Positions 43,275-54,330 of a DNA stretch of 64,000 bases are shown here, one piece after another; positions within the stretch are counted from its first letter, which is position 1, and every line of letters begins with the position of its first letter. The stretch is from Viola odorata (Eukaryota; Streptophyta; Magnoliopsida; Malpighiales; Violaceae). A program made the position numbers and the translations under genes. The stretch is taken from positions 54,849,002-54,913,001 of the forward strand of contig OY829542.1 in NCBI GenBank assembly GCA_963691705.1, written 5' to 3'. Below the pieces are notes generated by a model. The model had not been told where the DNA came from, did no database searches, and saw nothing but the letters and a program-made list of their open reading frames with translations.

Positions 43275-44740
43275 TCAAATACCCCAAATCTTGACATGAG
43301 GCTGCATCGACATACTCTTTATCAGCTCATACGCTTGTAATCTTCCCGCTCTCCCCAAAAGATCAACAGTGATCGCATAGTGCTCACGGTCTCCGATGGA
43401 GTTAAAGAATGTGTAGCCCTGGTCGACCAAGCCCGCATGCTTACACGCAGTTAATAGTCTTGTAAATGTTACTGAATTTGGGTGAACTTGATTCGCCAAC
43501 ATTGTTTCGAACAGTTTGATAGCAACAGAGACTTGCCGTTTATGCCACATCTCCATATTATTGCGCTATAAGCAACCACATCCTTCTTCTTCAGGCTATG
43601 AAATAGCTTGTATGCTTTATCAATACTCCCACATTTTGCACGCAGGTCAACCAAAGCAGTAACCAAACAGTCATCCATTTCCATTCCAGCATCTTTTATA
43701 TATGGGTCAATCCACGATCCAAAACTTAAGTCCCCAAGTTGTGAGCAAGATGATATAACACTTACTAAAGTCATCTCATCTGGTTGAACATTTGCATCTG
43801 ACTTGAACATCTCATCGAATAACCAAAGGGCCTATTTTGGCCTGTTATTTTGAGCAAAGCAAGATGTCATGGCATTAAACAAAAGAAGATCTTTCTTAGC
43901 AATCTGACTAAACAGTTTCCAAGTAGCCTCGACAACTCCACGTTTTGAGTATCCAGCGAGCATTATAATACAGGAAACACTATTTCTATGGGGCATTGCG
44001 TCAAATATTTTTTGTGCCGATTCTATGTTCCCACAATCCACACAGCCATTAAAATTGCATTCCAAGAAGCATAAGTTCTTTTTGGCATCTGTTGAAACAA
44101 ACGCCATGCCTCATCCATATCTCCAACTTTAGCATAACCTGACACCATTGAGTTCCAGGACACAACTTCTTTCATTGGAATCTGGTCAAACACACTCCCA
44201 GTCTCTACCAAATTCATACATTTCAAGTGCCCAGATAAAATTGAATTCCATGAGACCACATTTTTATGCACTGTCTCATCAAAAACCTTTTGTGCAGTTT
44301 TCACATCACCTAGTTTAGTGTATAAATCGACGACGGCTGTCTGCACATACACGCAGCCACAGAGTCCATATTTCAAACTTTGACCATGGATTAAAATTCC
44401 AGTTGTCTTATATATTTTCCTAGCACATGCCCTTAAAGCAGAGGATACAACATATGAACTAGGGCATACTCCTCCTCTCTGCACTTGAACAAAAAGATTC
44501 AAGTCTTTCTTGAATTGACCATGCTGAGTGAAATACCTGACTGTGCGACCCTATGATATGGCATCTAAATTTTTTGACTGGTAATGGATATTCTGGAGAT
44601 AACGAACAACACTTCTAGAGCATGTGGAAGCACAGATCAGGATTTGACGAACTAAGAGAGGCTCAAGATTATTAAGACCATTGACAACAATGCACCCATG
44701 GATTTGCTTTGCTTTGCTTGCTTAGTGGACAGATTCTTGT
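43275..44740 (-). pseudogene. PPR protein pseudogene (PLS/E type)
   Basis: Tandem pentatricopeptide repeats are visible on the minus strand: KNVVSWNSILSGHLK, KEVVSWNSMVSGYAKVGDMD, AQKIFDAMPHRN, PDEMTLVSVISSCSQLGDL, KKDVVAYSAII, LLTACKHAGLVDQGYTFF, and an E-motif-like DLLGRAGRL..A.ELI..M at the end. Such proteins bind organelle RNA. It is broken by a TAG at 44551-44553 (probably from Trp), at least three frameshifts near 44050, 43832 and 43556, and an early end at 43275. Upstream codons to about 44740 (QIHGCIVVNGLNNLEP) still read as PPR N-terminal sequence. Confidence 0.88.
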
Positions 44741-45776
44741 GTAATTCATGTGTTAGCTTATCTACCAACATTCAGAAAGAAAGGTTGAATAAATTAGCTT
44801 GAGTTTCCAATTGGTTGGTATCTACATCCTTCAAATTGTACCTAAACAAAATCAATTAGTGCACTTCTCCATTCCCTTTGAAGAACAACAACCGACAATG
44901 CAACAAAGAGATCATTTACTGCAATCATCTTACAAAAGGTAGAACAACTATAAAAACTATAAAAAAATGGGAATGAGCATTCAAATTTCCATCTGTAAAC
45001 ACTGAGCTTTCTCCTTCTACATTTATCTTTGGAGACTCCAACAACAACACTAACTTAAACAAACAACAATACAAATGATAAAAGTAACGCAGAACCAAGT
45101 TATCAAACTTAATACAAGAAAATTCCACACGCGCAAGTCATTTGGCTCATAGAATTTAAGAGCGCAACAAACGCGAATGACAAACAACAAGTTCATTAAA
45201 CTGAAATGGTATGATGAAGTTTCTTCAGAAATCAAGACAGAACTATACATTAAACGAATAGCAAGCAACAAGTTCACTAAAACAAATTGGTTTTCTCGCC
45301 ATCTCTTTACAATCTAAGACAGAACTAGACATAACTGCACAATGGTGTTACAACATTAAAAGAGAAAACCGTACCTGAAGTTAGCTACTGGGATTTTGCG
45401 TCTCCTTACATTGAACCTACGAGAAAACGAAATAACGAGCAAGACAAAGTTGAAACAATTGAAAATAAAACAAGTGCCGTAGATTGAACGGAGCTTCTCC
45501 GGTTGAGGTTATTGGTTAGGGGTTTGTTTTTCGAACGAACGAGGACGATGCCTGGATTTTACAAAGGTAAAACGACGTCGCTTGGACTAGCTAAGTCGTG
45601 GGCTGTCTGTCAAATGACATGTAGCTCACGCCGGTGTGACAACAAAACAGATTATGAGGCTCATTTTGAGTAAAAGCAGGCTCGTTTTGAGTTTACGTCG
45701 GTAATTACTAAATACGTAGTAAATAACACATCGGTAAGTAATTAGTCAAGTAAACGGAATACAAAGTATGAAGCTA
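44741..45776 (-). other. Former 5' region of the PPR pseudogene and spacer
   Basis: 45380-45540 on the minus strand looks like a leader exon that ends at AACTTCAGGTACGG (donor near 45377), and AACGACGTCG near 45573 could be promoter-proximal. Short repeats of AACAACAAGTTCATTAA (45187, 45264) lie in the presumed intron. No coding sequence is supported. Confidence 0.4.
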
Positions 45777-48700
45777 CAATTGACTAAAATTAAAATCTTT
45801 TAATTAAGAAAATAAGCTAATAATATCATTACAATTTTTTCCCATGATTTCCTTTGAAAAGTATTTTTACAAATAAAAGACGCATATTGGATATCGACAT
45901 GCATTAATGATCTCGCATGCAAGGGTTCTTTAGGAAAAACCAAGCTTAAGAGACCCAAACCTCAAATGAGACTGTAGTCGAGTGGTAAGGAACGGTCTTT
46001 TAGGAGATGGACAATGGCTGTACAAAAATTAGTTTCATTGATTGACTTCATAGGGGCAGCCATTCTTTAATAGCACACCGTACAGGGAAGACCAACATTC
46101 CATCATGCCTCTGGCCAAATTGTTCTTGCCAAGTTCATACACTGTAAATCAATCTTGATTTATCATGAGACACTTATTTCCTGGTAGAAAACAAGGTAAG
46201 TACTCTTCACATTGACCTGCATAGCCGGAAAAGAGGCAAAAATGTGCAAGGTTGACAGGTCATGAACATTATATGCAACCACACTCCGTTGTTGATGCTC
46301 AGGACACCCATTGAGATGGCCACCACTTCGGCCTAGTGGCTTCAACCTTCACTTCCTCCTGTCCTTGTATGCTCAATGAACCTGTCCCTTTAAAGGCTTC
46401 ATCTAGTCTCAAAACACCTAACCCTCGACAGCCCATTGCAGTGCTCACTGACCCAACCTTCTTGCCTGATATCGTGTCAATCACTTCTGAGCCGGGAGCA
46501 ACTTTCTGCTCCACCTCTGCAATACAAAAAAAATGAATTGTCTCAAAATGTGCGCATACTTTGGATATGGAACCCAAATGAAATGACACACTAAATCACC
46601 TTTTCCAGCATCGTCGTGGAACATCAAAGGAAGCAAGCGTTTGCGAATGACACCCCTATGGTGTGTACGAGCTATAAACTCTTGACCCACATAGCATCCT
46701 TTCTCAAAGCTTATTGCATTTAAACCCTCAAGATTGTATTCGAGTGGAATTGCCTCACCTGAGCAGCATAAATAATGAGTTCCAATCCAAGGTTAAAAAA
46801 CCATAAGCATAGGTCGGCAAAAGAGGGAGGAATGCTAGTGCTATCAATTCCGTTAAACAATTCCAAGTCACATGTAGAAGAAAATCAAGGAAGAGAAAAG
46901 AAGGCACCTTTAGGAATCTCTGATGAACCTTCTGCAACTCCCTGCTCTATTCTCCAGAGTATGTAATTTCCGTCAGTTGTTTCTTTGTCAGCTTCAACCA
47001 AGGGCGCTGCAATGTAAAACGATATTAGAAAATAGGATTCAAAGCTTAAACAATGAATTGGTATGCACTTGGTATTACTATTGCAGATTGATATTTGACT
47101 CTCTTTTTATTCGTACACAGTATTTTAAATCTTCAATTAATTTAAGGGTCAATCGAAATCAAATAGTGTGATCTTTGGGAAGAAATTCGCCCTCCATACC
47201 ATAGATTTAGATCGGATTGTCGGCAGCGTTTAACCCATGGTAGTCAAAAGTAGTAGTCACGTCCTGTCTTTGGAAAAAAAAATACCCCAATCCTCCATAG
47301 AATTATTGCAACCGTGCGGCCTGTGTTTTACCAACTTTGAGCGTGTTAGTATATTGTTGTTTAATTAGTTTCAGTTATTTGAGTTTTTATTTAAAGAAGA
47401 ATGGATTTATTTTCGAGAGCGTATCTATATAATACATAAATAAAAACTCAAATAACTGAAACTAATTAAACAACAATATACTAACACGCTCAAAGTTGGT
47501 AAAACACAGGCCGCACGGTTGCAATAATTCTATGGAGGATTGGGGTATTTTTTTTTCCAAAGACAGGACGTGACGACTACTTTTGACTACTCCGATCTAA
47601 ATCTATGGTATGGAGGGCGAATTTCTTCCCAATGATCACACTATTTGATTTCGATTGACCCTTAAATTAATTGAAGATTTAAAATACTGTGTACGAATAA
47701 AAAGAGAGTCAAATATCAATCTGCAATAGTAATACCAAGTGCATACCAATTAAGGATTATATACTGTGTCTTTGTCAATCTGCAGTTGTTCCTTCAGTTG
47801 TTTCTTTGTCAGCCAATTTATAACGTTCATGCTAGCCTTGTAAACAATGAATTGATTATAGCTTAAATGTGCATCAAAAGACAACTCACGTGTTTTATTA
47901 GACAGAAAGATCCCTCTAAAACCAAGAGAATCTAATCTCGGGTCCTTAAACCATTGCCATCCAACATCACTCCCATGTGAAGCAGCCATGGCAGTAGGAT
48001 CAATGCTGGAGCCCCAACCAACACTAGAAGCCTCTGGTTCTTCACCATCTTTGGTTTCCCCTGCCAGATTCCCACCAAAACGCTGCCAGCAACAGAAATC
48101 CGCTGCCACATTTTCAATCTCAACCTTTGATCGCAAGCGATACCTGCAGCAGCACATAAGTTAATGAAAAAAGTCCTCTTGTAGATCTCAAGTTACAAAG
48201 AGCGAGCCCCCAAAATTTCCAGCAACTCAAATTTATTTCATTCCAAAAGCACAGACAAAACAGATAAAAATGTCAATAAACTAAACATTAAAGTGCGGTC
48301 TTTTACTTTATCATCATTTCAAAAGACATTAAAACATCAAAGTCCCTCTTTTAATATACAGAATAAATGAGACCACTTCTTTGTTCCTTCTCGGATGGAA
48401 TTTTGTATATAACAACTGGAAAAAATAGACAACAAACTTCTAGTGATTGTGTAAACCAATTCTCTTCCACACCATTCCAAATAATAAATCTGAATTTAAT
48501 TAAATAACATACCAAATTGAAAATTTCTATACTGCGATGAATTGAACTTTGCCTAAATTTTACATCACAAAACTGCAGCCAGCAAGTGCAGGGAATCATA
48601 AACAAATTCAAATGCCATTGTCAAGTAGCCACTTTCAAGACATAAACTTTCGAGCTCAAAACTTTCACCATTAAACCAACCAAGCAAGACCACATTGTTG
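45777..48700. repeat. Segmental duplication copy B (partner 15571-18278)
   Basis: Same orientation as copy A and very similar throughout. B continues past the end of the homology into exon 1 of the IBA57-like gene, so B is the likely source and A the partial derivative. The region 47056-47751 plus a further 60 bp is extra in B. Confidence 0.93.
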
Positions 48701-49160
48701 AAAATGCAACCAATGAGTACAAAAAACAAACTGAGAAACAGTTCACAACTTACTTCTTAAAAGTTTGCAATATCTCATCAGTTTCCGAAGCATCCACGTC
48801 GGCGAACAGCTCAAAAGGCCGAGCAGGATCCGACCCAGGTCCAGATCCGGTTCTGTCAAGCTGCTCCTCAGGTTGGGGCGGTTTATACAAGAACAAATCG
48901 AACAAGAACCTTCCTTGAGGAGTCAAGAATGCGGCGTAGACCGGTGGGACGACGACGCTGCCTAAGTTTGGAGTGGGCAGTGACGTTGATTCTGCGTCCC
49001 CGGCGGCGGGATCGAGTCTTCGTACATCGTTTGATAAAAGACCCTGTAGGAACTTGGTCGTGTCCGGTCCAGCGAAGCGGATGACGGAGCGAGATTTGAG
49101 TCGGGAGGCGATGGGTCCGGTGGCGGTGGGCTTGAGTGTGTGGTAAGCAAAACGGTGCAT
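46299..49160 (-). CDS. IBA57: IBA57-like Fe-S cluster assembly protein, five exons
   Basis: Exons (minus strand) 49160-48754, 48143-47890, 47006-46908, 46758-46600 and 46516-46299 join to 1137 bp, 378 codons plus stop, with GT-AG introns. The product belongs to the COG0354/YgfZ-IBA57 family, folate-binding T-protein relatives that help mature mitochondrial [4Fe-4S] proteins. Evidence: [20 protein letters not shown] near the N-terminus, [37 protein letters not shown] and above all the signature KGCYVGQE at about 273-280 followed by [11 protein letters not shown]. It closely follows what I recall of Arabidopsis At4g12130 (mitochondrial IBA57). The short basic N-terminus could be a mitochondrial presequence. 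The intron between exons 2 and 3 carries a 696-bp foldback element. All residues lost in copy A are intact here. Confidence 0.93.
47056..47751. mobile_element. Foldback element in an IBA57 intron
   Basis: Arms 47056-47393 and 47437-47751 are reverse complements with small differences, ends AATTGGTATGCACTTGG. Copy A has no such sequence at the matching point (near 17371), so the insertion postdates the duplication or was lost from A. A stretch after the element (47775-47812) partly repeats exon-flanking sequence CAGTTGTTTCTTTGTCAGC of 46976, so the site was also rearranged. A transcript would form a hairpin of more than 300 bp here. Confidence 0.85.
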
Positions 49161-49260
49161 CCTGTGACGTCGATTTGGGGAGCAGGTTTTTGGGTTTTGG
49201 AGGTTTTAAGGGTTGAAGAAGGTGTTGAAAGGAAAGCTGGGTAAGTGACACTGACACGCG

Positions 49261-50734
49261 TAGCTTGACTTTGACACGTGGTATGAGTGTAGACCAGTGT
49301 TTATTTTGAATAAATATGATGGCTTGAGCACTTTTTGAGTTTTTTCTTTTTCGAATTTTTTTACTAGTTGTTAAGTTTGATTATTTTGTTTTTTTAATTG
49401 CCTATTTTTCATTTTTAATATTATTAGTTGTTATTTTTTACTTTTTTTTATAAATTATAAAATTTAACCTAATTAATTTAAAACATGTTAATTTTAAATT
49501 GAACAATTTAAAATTTACTAATTAGTAAAGTGTATTTATAAGAAAAATCAATAAATACCTCACAGCTATAAAAATTCAGATGAAGTATATTTACACGAAA
49601 TCAAAATCTCTGTCTTGATGTATTATATGAATTACTATATATATTAATGTTTTAAATAAATATAATGTTACCGCGGATATTTATTATATATATATATAAA
49701 TTTTATCTTCTCAAGGTTTATATAATTATATATAGTGGGATTAATTAACTTTCAAGAAAAACATGATTATTTTTTTTCCATGATTAAGCATTACGAAAAC
49801 TTTTGCTAGTGTGGTGTTATAATTCCTTGCACTTGCGCGTATATATATATTTTTTAAATTTTTTTTCTTTGTTTGGGGTGTTTTAGATTTATTTTTAAAA
49901 ACAATCTTGAGCGTAGGGTTGAGCATAGGTCGGATTGGGTTTGAGCAAAACTCGACATCCGACGACTCACTTATTCATTTTTCTCAAAATCATGACTCAA
50001 CATCTTACCCACCTATTAGATAATTTTTGGGTGATTGGGTTGGGTCGATTAAATCTCTTACATGATCTATCTACTCACGGGTGAAAAAATTCGCGGGTTG
50101 ATGGGTAAACGGATCGGCGGATTAACGGACCCAACACATAATCACATATTAATAAATACCATATTCACCTAATAAATTGAATTCAACAAATAATAATTAT
50201 GTAAATAGACATCTTAATTCGAGAAACACTATGTTTAGTTGGAAGGAAGGAAAGTGGGAGGAAAGAAAATGAGTGAAAAAAAAAGGGGAAGGAAAAAGTG
50301 TGAAAAATGTTTTCCTCTCTAGTGTTTGGTTGAGTGGAAAATTGAAGGAAAATAGTTTTCCATTATTTGTTTGGGTGGATAAAGAGAAAAGAAAATGTCA
50401 ATTTTAACAAAAGATAATTTTATCCATAATTTATTATAAGTGATTTTTTGTATTTTTTGAAGTTGGAATACTCTTAAATTTTTTGATATGATTAAAATAA
50501 AAATATAACATGCCAATAATTGTTTTTTACAAAAAATAGTATTTGTAAAAAAAATTATTTTTCTTTTTTTAATGAGTGATTTAATTAATAAATGTATGTT
50601 CATTACTTAATTTTTTCAAAAGTAATTTAAGTTATGAATGCATTTTATAACTACAAGAAGAAAAGAAAAATCTTTTACGATTGAGTTCTTTCTTTGTGAA
50701 AATAGATTTTGCCTTGCCAACGAAAGCTCGCGTT
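49261..50734. other. AT-rich spacer upstream of IBA57
   Basis: Includes the promoter side of the IBA57-like gene (first few hundred bases from 49161). 49905-50130 is GGTCGGATTGGG/GACCCAAC-rich and probably a worn hAT-like repeat. TATATATATATA occurs at 49687. No gene is seen. Confidence 0.45.
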
Positions 50735-51726
50735 TAGGGAAGGCAATTTGCACCCGCGGGTATGGATACCCGCCGGATACCCGCAATTGCGGGTGGGTAT
50801 TACCCGCAGTTTGCGGGTATTTTGCGGGTATGGATTTACCCGCACCCGCAAAGTGCGGGTATGGGTGCGGGTATGGATAGTGCTTTACCCGCACCGCAAC
50901 CCGCAAATACCCGCGCAAAATAAATATACATGTCCTTAATATGCATCCACCAGGATTCGAACCTGGGTCTATTGCTTGGAAGGCAATATTCTAACCATTA
51001 GACTACAAGCAATTACTTGTCTCTCTTTGCACTAAAACTTAGATATACGGTAGTATTATTGTTATTCCATTTTGTAGTTAGTCGCAAAATAATATTAATA
51101 CTAAATTCAGCTATTTTAAAGAATTACAATACTTAATTTATCCTAATTAATTAACAAAAACATACTACCAATTAAAATTAAAATTATATGCATAACATTT
51201 TAAATAAGGAGAATAAGGAAAAAAATATACTACCAATTAAAATTAAAAATATATGCATAAACTTTTAATAAGAAGAATAATAACATACTACCGATTACAA
51301 TTAAAATTATATGCATAACATTTTAAATAAGGAGAATAAAGAAAAAAACATACTACCAATTACAATTGTATAGTTATATGTATATGTTATGCTCATAAGT
51401 CATATTCGATACTTGAATATTTATATTTATTCGACATTTTTTGAGTTTTGACGTGTGCTAGATATTTGTTAAACGTACTCCTTATATTTACTTGAGTTAA
51501 TTGTATAGTTCAATATCAATATTTACTTGAGTTAATTATAACTTATTAACTATTGTATTGTAAAAAATTTGCGGGTATTCGCGGGTAATCCGCGGGTAAT
51601 TCGCGGGTACAATTTGTCTCCTTTTACCCGCACCGCGCGGGTGCGGGTATGGATTACCCGCAAATTTGCGGGTGCGGGTATGGATAGTGCCTTACCCGCT
51701 CCATACCCGCTCCATTGCCTTCCCTA
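50735..51726. mobile_element. Non-autonomous hAT element
   Basis: Starts TAGGGAAGGCAA and ends TTGCCTTCCCTA with an exact 8-bp target duplication CTCGCGTT at 50727-50734 and 51727-51734. Both subterminal regions (50750-50925, 51567-51715) are dense in GCGGGTA/TACCCGC words, as usual for hAT transposase-binding ends. The interior is AT-rich with three repeats of CATACTACCAATTA-type sequence (near 51165, 51229, 51350) and a tRNA-like sequence. No transposase. Confidence 0.92.
50943..51012 (-). tRNA. tRNA-Gly(TCC)-like sequence, probably degenerate
   Basis: On the minus strand: TAGTCTAATGGTTAGAAT gives a D arm, ATTGC-CTTCCAA-GCAAT a perfect anticodon stem-loop with anticodon TCC, and CCAGG-TTCGAAT-CCTGG a perfect T arm. 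The acceptor strands (TTGCTTG and TGGATGC) do not pair well, so it is probably a pseudo-tRNA although internal promoter boxes A and B look good. It lies inside the hAT element. Confidence 0.6.
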
Positions 51727-51734
51727 CTCGCGTT

Positions 51735-51933
51735 TATCGTTTTATTTTTTAGAGTAGAAATAAGGGCATAATTGGAAAATAAATGACCACCTCTCTTTTA
51801 CCTCTGTTTTCCTCTCTATTTTTTTGTCCATAATGTAAGTTTTAAGGTTATGCTAGGTTAAAATAAAAATGGATATACGAAGTTTATATACGATGGGTAA
51901 TTGGGTGATGAGTATATTAGTATATAGTGACGG
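51735..51933. other. Short spacer
   Basis: Continues the sequence interrupted by the hAT element; no gene seen. Confidence 0.4.
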
Positions 51934-52333
51934 GTCGAGTTTACAAATGAGTTAAATAAATTAGACTCGCACCTGATCCAATCTGTTTATGACTATTTTT
52001 GCGGGTCGGGTTGATTGACCTTAATTTGTGATAATTTTACCACATATTTTCATGCATTTTGAATGGTAATTCTATTTGTTTCAGTATGGTTTTCATGTCT
52101 TTTGCAGAAAACAGTTCCAAAGAACAAATGGAGAAAAATGAGCAGAAAAAGTCATTTTTTTGGCACAATGAGACAGACACCTTTCTTGACCACTTTCTTG
52201 GCCACCCTTTCAACCAAGAAGAGCCGTTTGGGCTTGCAGAGGAATTCAGCCTTACCAAGCGATACTCGCAGAAGAGTCCTACAACGATAATGATTGTTGA
52301 TCTTATCCACAAAAGCGTTGGAGCTGCGTCCTA
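51934..52333. repeat. Duplicated segment B' (partner 22338-24419), uninterrupted
   Basis: This copy lacks the nested MITE and hAT and so is the empty site for both. After TTTTGCAG at about 52109 it encodes SSKEQMEKNEQ and HPFNQEEPFGLAEEF in an open frame that runs on to 52403. I do not recognise the protein; it may be an exon fragment of an anonymous gene. Confidence 0.8.
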
Positions 52334-52639
52334 CCTTCTTTATCTTGGCCCTGTAGACTTCCAATTAGAGAGGATGAGTGATTTAGATACAATTAGAGTT
52401 TAATTAGGATTTATTTATTTTATTATCTTTTTGTAGAGATATTATGGGAGGAGGAGACTATATATACTCCTCTTAGGTTATTTGAGAAGGGGACTCTTGC
52501 TTGCACTTGGTTTTCTTTTCTGTCTTTCACCTCTGTCCCGTTTCCGAATTCTTGCTCCTTCCTTCTTCACGGAACGAAGGATTTTTATATCCTATAATAT
52601 ATCTTTTTGTGTTCTTTCAACATGAGTATGAGAAGCTAA
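52334..52639. other. Spacer, possibly part of an LTR
   Basis: Contains TATATATACTCCTC near 52460, reminiscent of a copia-type LTR promoter, but no paired LTR was found. Confidence 0.3.
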
Positions 52640-53337
52640 ATAAATCGTTCTTAGTAGAAGCATTAAAGCATGAACATGAATGCGCATGAGACCTAATTGT
52701 TTCTATTAATCTTTAAATATGTATTTAACTAATCTCATAATAATTGTATTGTATTTTTCTTTTGATTTTAGATCTGGCCAGTCTAGAGTTGATTTGATTA
52801 TCACAACTGTCATTCTTCTTGATTACGGTAACGGCCACTTACGTGCCAAGAGGATCGAAGTAGACAAACTAGCGCTGATGGATCTACTGCGAACTAGCTC
52901 GGAGTACCGCTAGTGTGAAAGGTTAACCTGATTTAGTCCCGATTGACAACTGAGGATACTAGGTTTGGAGTTGTCTTCCCCTAATTGATCATTAGCTAAT
53001 CTAGTAAACCTTTTAACCAGCAAGGTGCTAGTTGGTTAGGAATCATCTCTAAGTGTACCTGAGGTGGTTTTGATACAGGAGGAAAGCAGGAGTCATAAGT
53101 GTACCTTGATCTTATAGCAACTCTGTAGGTTGAAGATGAAAACTCCTGCGTCAATAATTGTTGCTCATGTATCATCGCTTGCTAAGCTTCTACTAGGGAT
53201 TTCTCTTATATGATTGTTTCGTTTTGATCTGTGTCTTGACCAAGAATTGTATTCTTGGCGTGGATTGTTTACCTGTTTTATTTTATTTTCAGTCTTTAGT
53301 TTTAAACAAAAATCCCCCAATTACACTTAAGTGTTAC

Positions 53338-54330
53338 TGATATGATCCGGCCTAGTGTAAGTAAGCCGAATGATATATGGAGCTTTAGAGGATCTAGCCT
53401 AAGGAGTTATGTAGTGAAACCATGGATGAAAATATGGAGAAAACACAAGACACAGATATGCAGCGGAGGAAGAAACATGAAAGAGCGATGGAAAGGAAAG
53501 AAGTTACCGGGATTTCGAAGAAGGATGGAAGGGACGGAGATGAGCACAGCACGAAGTAGCGAACAATCACCAAATGGGTTGCTTGATCAAGATATACTCC
53601 GAGGGCTAAGATTGAGACTCGTTTCTATGGATGATCAACCAAGACAATCATAGATTTCATTCACACAAATCGTCCATACGATTACAAACATGGATTTCCC
53701 AGAGAGAGATCGGGAGGAGTGTTCTCAACTCAAGCGATCCCTCTCAAGGAAGAAGTGAGCTTACAAGGTGTATAAGGGAGGAGTGTTCTCACTCAACAAA
53801 ATACACACCAAGTCTCAGCTAGCTAACAAATGGAAGAAATAAGCTATTTATAGTTTGTACACAAATTGGGCTTCAAAAGCCCTTAAAAAATGTTGTTTCA
53901 CGGGAGTTGACGATTTCTAGGCGTGATTACTTCGTGCCTGGACGTAATTACGTCGAGACGACTTCCAGCTACCCAAAACCATCTGTTTTGGACGTAATTA
54001 CATCGTGTCTGGGCGTAATCACGCCGAACCTCCGTGCCAAAATGTCAACTAGCATAACTTTTGATCCACCTGTCCGATTGGGCTGAAACTTGTCCCAAAC
54101 GAAGGCTATCATCTTGAAGTTTCCAACAAGCCTCTGTTCTCGCAAATCGGACTCCATTTGCTTGTCCATATTCTTGTTGCGAATATGCGATGCGATCTTT
54201 GGCTTTGGAAGACTCATTACTTGCCTTGGCTTCAAACCATAAGATCAATTCCCTTGCCAAGTTGCATGTGGTTGGTCTTCTTGGCAACATGTCAAGTTGT
54301 TCTATTTTGAAGGGGGCTAGGATCACATCA
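53338..54330 (-). repeat. LTR 1 (3' LTR of the element)
   Basis: 993 bp, starts TGATATGATCCGG and ends GATCACATCA on the plus strand. The C-terminal codons of the 994-residue ORF run into it. Confidence 0.92.

Noticed and set aside
48883..49257. 124-codon frame overlapping IBA57 exon 1 from an upstream ATG
   Set aside because: Different frame from the conserved exon 1 protein; only the 49160 start joins the five exons into one uninterrupted reading frame.
53342..53653. 103-codon plus-strand frame repeated in each LTR
   Set aside because: Opposite to the element orientation and simply triplicated with the LTRs; no family match.
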